From positions 1 through 8,852 of the forward strand of contig CBINHE010000138.1 in the NCBI GenBank assembly GCA_966250375.1: a stretch of DNA of 8,852 bases, in the 5' to 3' direction. Origin of the DNA: CAMLDH01 sp966250375 (GTDB lineage Bacteria; Pseudomonadota; Gammaproteobacteria; Burkholderiales; Burkholderiaceae_D). This document shows, in pieces, positions 6,656 through 8,852 of the stretch. The position numbers and the translations under genes were made by a program. Each line of letters starts with the position of its first letter. Within the stretch, counting starts at the first letter, position 1. The notes under the pieces were generated by a model. It did not search any database, was not told the DNA's origin, and saw nothing but the letters and a program-made list of their open reading frames with translations.

Positions 6656-7276
6656 ATGAAGTTTTTGTTCGACCTGTTTCCGGTCATTCTCTTTTTTTCC
6701 GTTTTCAAATGGGGCGAAAGCCACGCTGAGGCCGCAAACTCGCTGGCGTCGCAATATCTATCAAGCTTTGTTTCCGGCGGCACCGTCAGCGCAAGTCTTG
6801 CCCCCATATTGCTGGCTACAGTCATTGCCTTCCTTGCCACTTTGGGGCAGATCGCTTATTTGGTGGCACGCCGAAAAAAGGTGGATGGCATGCTCTGGAT
6901 GTCATTTGCAATCATCACCATGTTCGGCGGCGCCACGGTTTATTTCCAGAATGAAGCCTTCATCAAATGGAAGCCGACCATCCTGTATTGGTGTATCGCG
7001 GCCGCATTTTTAATCAGTCAAATTTTCTTCAAAAAAAATCTGATTCGTGTCTCGATGGAAGCGCAAATCACCGTGCCCGAGCCAATTTGGCAACGTCTCA
7101 GTCTGGCTTGGATAATTTTCTTTTCTGCGTTAGGCATCGTTAATCTTTATGTCGCATTCAATTTTTCGACATCAACATGGGCTAGCTTCAAATTGTTCGG
7201 CGTCCTCGGATTGACCTTTGCCTTTATTGTCGGTCAGACCTTTTTCTTATCCAAGTATATTGAGGAGCCAAAATGA
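6656..7276 (+). CDS. yciB: Inner membrane-spanning protein YciB (septation protein A family)
   Basis: YciB (also called IspZ or septation protein A) is a small polytopic inner-membrane protein linked to cell envelope synthesis and division; its molecular activity is not defined. The 206-aa protein starts with the family signature MKFLFDLFPVILFF and has about five hydrophobic segments. FGGATVYFQNEAFIKWKPTI (90-109) is the central family motif, and PEPIWQRLSLAWIIFF (141-156) and STWASFKLFG (173-182) follow. E. coli YciB is 179 aa: here roughly 25-30 extra residues lie between the first and second membrane segments (about 20-50), a polar Ala/Ser-rich loop. The only Shine-Dalgarno-like stretch is a weak GAAAGA 12 bases upstream, so reinitiation after msrB is likely. 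Its TGA overlaps the bolA ATG. Confidence 0.93.
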   Translation: MKFLFDLFPVILFFSVFKWGESHAEAANSLASQYLSSFVSGGTVSASLAPILLATVIAFLATLGQIAYLVARRKKVDGMLWMSFAIITMFGGATVYFQNEAFIKWKPTILYWCIAAAFLISQIFFKKNLIRVSMEAQITVPEPIWQRLSLAWIIFFSALGIVNLYVAFNFSTSTWASFKLFGVLGLTFAFIVGQTFFLSKYIEEPK

Positions 7277-7560
7277 CGGCGCGTGAAGACATGATCCGGA
7301 ACCGCCTGATTGAAACTTTTGCACCGGTTGAGTGTCAACTGGCTGACGAATCTGCAATGCATGCAGGCCACGCCGGTGCAGCTTCGGGTGGAGGTCATTA
7401 CCGGCTGCATCTTGTTTCAGCCCGTTTCGAGGGGCAAAGTCGCTTAACTCGGCATCGTCTGGTGTATGATTGCCTCCATGACATGATGCACACTGCCATA
7501 CACGCTCTAGCCATTACGGCCACAGCGCCGTCTGAAGTGTTCAGTAGTCAGCTACGTTGA
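7273..7560 (+). CDS. bolA: BolA family protein
   Basis: BolA proteins are small cytoplasmic proteins that work with monothiol glutaredoxins in iron-sulfur cluster handling and, in E. coli, affect cell shape and stress responses as transcription regulators. The 95-aa protein covers the full family. It shows IRNRLIETFAPVECQLADES, a Gly/Ala/His-rich loop (30-43) where cluster ligands of BolA-type members lie, HLVSARFEGQSRLTRHRLVY (46-65), and IHALAITATAP (76-86) with the invariant His77. The start is firm: GAGGAG (7262-7267) lies 5 bases before the ATG, inside the 3' end of yciB, and the two genes overlap as ATGA. The SARFEGQSRL type is the classic BolA rather than the IbaG/YrbA subgroup. Confidence 0.94.
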   Translation: MTAREDMIRNRLIETFAPVECQLADESAMHAGHAGAASGGGHYRLHLVSARFEGQSRLTRHRLVYDCLHDMMHTAIHALAITATAPSEVFSSQLR

Positions 7561-7599
7561 ATTAGCGGGAAAAGACTGGATTTGTTCCAGTTAATTCAA
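7557..7599 (+). repeat. Composite hairpin at the bolA stop codon
   Basis: The outer arms TTGAATTA (7557-7564) and TAATTCAA (7592-7599) pair over 8 bp, and the inner arms ACTGGA and TCCAGT (7575-7591) over 6 bp around TTTGT, with a 10-base bulge on the 5' side. The bolA TGA lies in the outer stem. No T tract follows, so this is more likely an mRNA structure, a 3'-end stabiliser or a binding dyad than a terminator. Confidence 0.5.
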
Positions 7600-7616
7600 C
7601 CTGACTGACTCCTAGC

Positions 7617-7630
7617 GTCCCAAGCGGGAC
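7617..7630 (+). repeat. Small hairpin GTCCC-AAGC-GGGAC
   Basis: A perfect 5-bp GC-rich stem with a 4-base loop lies in the bolA-parvulin spacer, between the composite hairpin and the weak terminator. Confidence 0.35.
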
Positions 7631-7641
7631 ATTGACGTCAA

Positions 7642-7662
7642 CTGATCCAAATCAGCTTTTTT
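7642..7662 (+). terminator. Weak terminator-like hairpin before the parvulin gene
   Basis: CTGAT and ATCAG form a 5-bp stem around CCAA, followed by C and six T. The stem is short and AT-rich, so it may end only part of the selO-bolA transcript, or act as an attenuator for the parvulin gene 31 bases further on. It directly follows the 10-base palindrome TTGACGTCAA (7632-7641). Confidence 0.4.
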
Positions 7663-7693
7663 AATTTATTTTCCCAATTTATAGGAATAGATA

Positions 7694-8470
7694 ATGACTT
7701 TAAAACCTGCTCGCTTGCTGGTGGTACTTCTTGCAGCCGCTGCATTGCCTGTTTTTGCACAAAACATCGCTGTCGTAAACGGAAAAGCAGTACCATCTTC
7801 GCGTGCCGATGTAATGATCAAGCAAATGGCAGCTCAAGGCCAACAAGATACCCCGCAGTTGCGTGCGATGGTCAAGGAAGAATTGATCAACCGTGAAATC
7901 CTGATCCAGGAAGCGGATAAACTGGGGCTGGGTACTAACCCGGTTGTCAAAAATCAGATCGAAATCGCACGTCAATCGATCGTGATTCGCGCCTTGGTCA
8001 CTGACTACCTCAAGAAGCATCCGGTCAGCGATGCAGAAGTCAAAGCGGAATACGACAAGTTCAAGGCACAAGCTGGCGACAAAGAATATCACGCACGCCA
8101 CATCCTGGTTGAAAAGGAAGATGACGCGAAAGCCATCATCACTAAACTCAAAGGCGGCGCCAAATTTGAAGACCTCGCCAAGCAATCGAAAGATCCGGGT
8201 TCCGCAGCCAATGGCGGCGATCTCGACTGGGCATCTCCTGCGTCATTCGTAAAACCGTTCTCCGACGCAATGGTAGCCTTGCAAAAAGGTCAGGTTACCG
8301 AGGCACCGGTCAAAACTCAATTCGGCTATCACGTGATCAAGCTGGAGGATGTGCGTGCTGCCAAGGTACCAACGCTAGAAGAGGTGAAGCCGCAAATCGC
8401 AGAATCGCTGCAGCAAAAGAAATTGCAGGCTTACCAGCAGACACTGCGTGGCAAAGCGAAAATTCAGTAA
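7694..8470 (+). CDS. Secreted parvulin-type peptidyl-prolyl cis-trans isomerase
   Basis: This protein catalyses cis-trans isomerisation of Xaa-Pro bonds and acts as a chaperone for exported proteins in the periplasm. It is 258 aa. Residues 1-22 form a signal peptide (basic MTLKPAR, hydrophobic core, PVFA before a likely cut at Gln23). Residues 24-110 are a helical SurA/PrsA-type N-domain, starting IAVVNGKAV and including ELINREILIQEA. Residues 131-220 are the PpiC/parvulin domain, with HARHILVE (active-site His), FEDLAKQSKDPGSAANGGDL and FGYHVIKLED (conserved His213). The tail is charged and Gln/Lys-rich. No lipobox Cys is present, so it should be soluble. AGGA lies 7 bases before the ATG. 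A 133-base spacer and a strong terminator suggest it can be expressed on its own. Similar proteins are often annotated as PpiC or PrsA-like, or as Cbf2-type; I do not assign a symbol. Confidence 0.94.
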   Translation: MTLKPARLLVVLLAAAALPVFAQNIAVVNGKAVPSSRADVMIKQMAAQGQQDTPQLRAMVKEELINREILIQEADKLGLGTNPVVKNQIEIARQSIVIRALVTDYLKKHPVSDAEVKAEYDKFKAQAGDKEYHARHILVEKEDDAKAIITKLKGGAKFEDLAKQSKDPGSAANGGDLDWASPASFVKPFSDAMVALQKGQVTEAPVKTQFGYHVIKLEDVRAAKVPTLEEVKPQIAESLQQKKLQAYQQTLRGKAKIQ

Positions 8471-8472
8471 TT

Positions 8473-8503
8473 AAAAAAGCGCTCAAATGAGCGCTTTTTT
8501 TTT
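8473..8503 (+). terminator. Strong rho-independent terminator after the parvulin gene
   Basis: GCGCTC and GAGCGC form a 6-bp stem around AAAT, extended by A's paired with T's. Nine T follow the stem (8495-8503) and six A precede it (8473-8478), so it could work in both directions. It starts 2 bases after the TAA stop. Confidence 0.93.
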
Positions 8504-8733
8504 GCTCCTATGGTTACCGGTAAAGCTCGGGGCTGTGTATTTTTCGCCGTTTGAGTAACGGCAATTCTCAGCGCCCGATCATCGGCGTCTCGCTGCGGCT
8601 TGGTGATACGTTCCACTCATATCAATCCACCATCGTGCACGCTAATGCAAAGACCATCTTGAAAGCCAATCATGGGGCTTCATTTATGGAGGCAATGCTT
8701 TGGAAGCTCGCGAAAATAATCTTCTAGTTATGA
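8504..8733. other. Intergenic spacer before the tRNA
   Basis: No supported gene. A plus-strand frame stays open from the TAA at 8521 to a stop at about 8727 but has no start with a ribosome binding site and no recognisable family. The spacer contains the palindrome TTACCGGTAA (8514-8523) and a hairpin GCCGTT-TGAGT-AACGGC (8546-8562) without a T tract on the plus strand. Confidence 0.5.
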
Positions 8734-8762
8734 TTGCTCGAATACCCGATGGCCTGTACAAT
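8734..8762 (+). promoter_or_regulatory. Probable sigma-70 promoter of the initiator tRNA
   Basis: TTGCTC (8734-8739), a 17-base spacer and TACAAT (8757-8762, 5 of 6 consensus bases) lie just upstream of the tRNA. A start near 8769 would give a leader of about 7 bases. The GC-rich CGCCTCC after the -10 box resembles the discriminators of stringently controlled stable RNA promoters. Confidence 0.6.
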
Positions 8763-8775
8763 TCGCCTCCTCAGA

Positions 8776-8852
8776 CGCGGGGTGGAGCAGTCTGGCAGCT
8801 CGTCGGGCTCATAACCCGAAGGTCACAGGTTCAAATCCTGTCCCCGCAACCA
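8776..8852 (+). tRNA. Initiator tRNA-fMet (CAT)
   Basis: This is a 77-base cloverleaf with the CCA encoded (8850-8852), ending at the last base of the window. The acceptor stem CGCGGGG/CCCCGCA has an unpaired C1 x A72, the mark of initiator tRNAs that allows formylation and bars elongation. The anticodon stem TCGGG/CCCGA carries the three consecutive G-C pairs also specific to initiators, with loop CTCATAA and anticodon CAT. The T arm is ACAGG/CCTGT around TTCAAAT. All stems are intact. Confidence 0.97.

Noticed and set aside
8521..8727. Open plus-strand frame in the spacer before the tRNA
   Set aside because: No usable start codon with a ribosome binding site near its beginning and no recognisable motif; it also enters the region just upstream of the tRNA promoter.
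1..8852. CRISPR array, insertion sequence, prophage or defence system
   Set aside because: No regularly spaced repeats, transposase motifs, terminal inverted repeats with target duplications, or phage or defence domains were seen.

Overview
The window looks like ordinary chromosome from a betaproteobacterium, most likely of the Oxalobacteraceae (Herminiimonas/Janthinobacterium/Collimonas type). This rests on recognisable protein families, on the gene order selO-msrB-yciB-bolA-parvulin, on moderate GC content and on the style of the ribosome binding sites. It was read by eye only; no search was run. No CRISPR array, insertion sequence, prophage gene or rRNA was seen.

Left part, minus strand. 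Positions 1-237 hold no convincing gene, but carry a good rho-independent terminator for the next gene. That gene (238-1461) encodes a secreted branched-chain-amino-acid-type ABC substrate-binding protein with no transporter partners in the window. A 337-base spacer follows, rich in short direct and inverted repeats. Next comes a two-gene operon read leftward: a CstA/BtsT-family peptide or pyruvate transporter (2008-4077), then its usual small partner YbdD/YjiX (1799-1999), whose ribosome binding site overlaps the cstA stop codon.

Middle. The 644-base divergent spacer between cstA and selO (4078-4721) holds no intact gene. On the minus strand it contains a short decayed piece of an AMP-forming acyl-CoA synthetase (about 4483-4588): a recognisable GPW...YFK...DGW...GDIATI block broken by stops and a frameshift.

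Right part, plus strand. selO (protein AMPylase pseudokinase) overlaps msrB (methionine-R-sulfoxide reductase) by ATGA. After 33 bases comes yciB/ispZ (inner-membrane protein), which overlaps bolA by ATGA. A hairpin-rich spacer of 133 bases leads to a secreted parvulin-type peptidyl-prolyl isomerase, closed by a strong terminator. An initiator tRNA-fMet (CAT), complete with encoded CCA, ends exactly at the window edge behind a plausible sigma-70 promoter.

Functionally, the right-hand cluster joins redox protection (SelO, MsrB), envelope and division-linked functions (YciB, BolA) and periplasmic folding (parvulin). The left part concerns uptake of amino acids and of pyruvate or peptides. I found no clear previously undescribed system. 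The most noteworthy items are the ligase remnant, the tight selO-msrB coupling, the repeat-dense spacer and the structured bolA-parvulin spacer.
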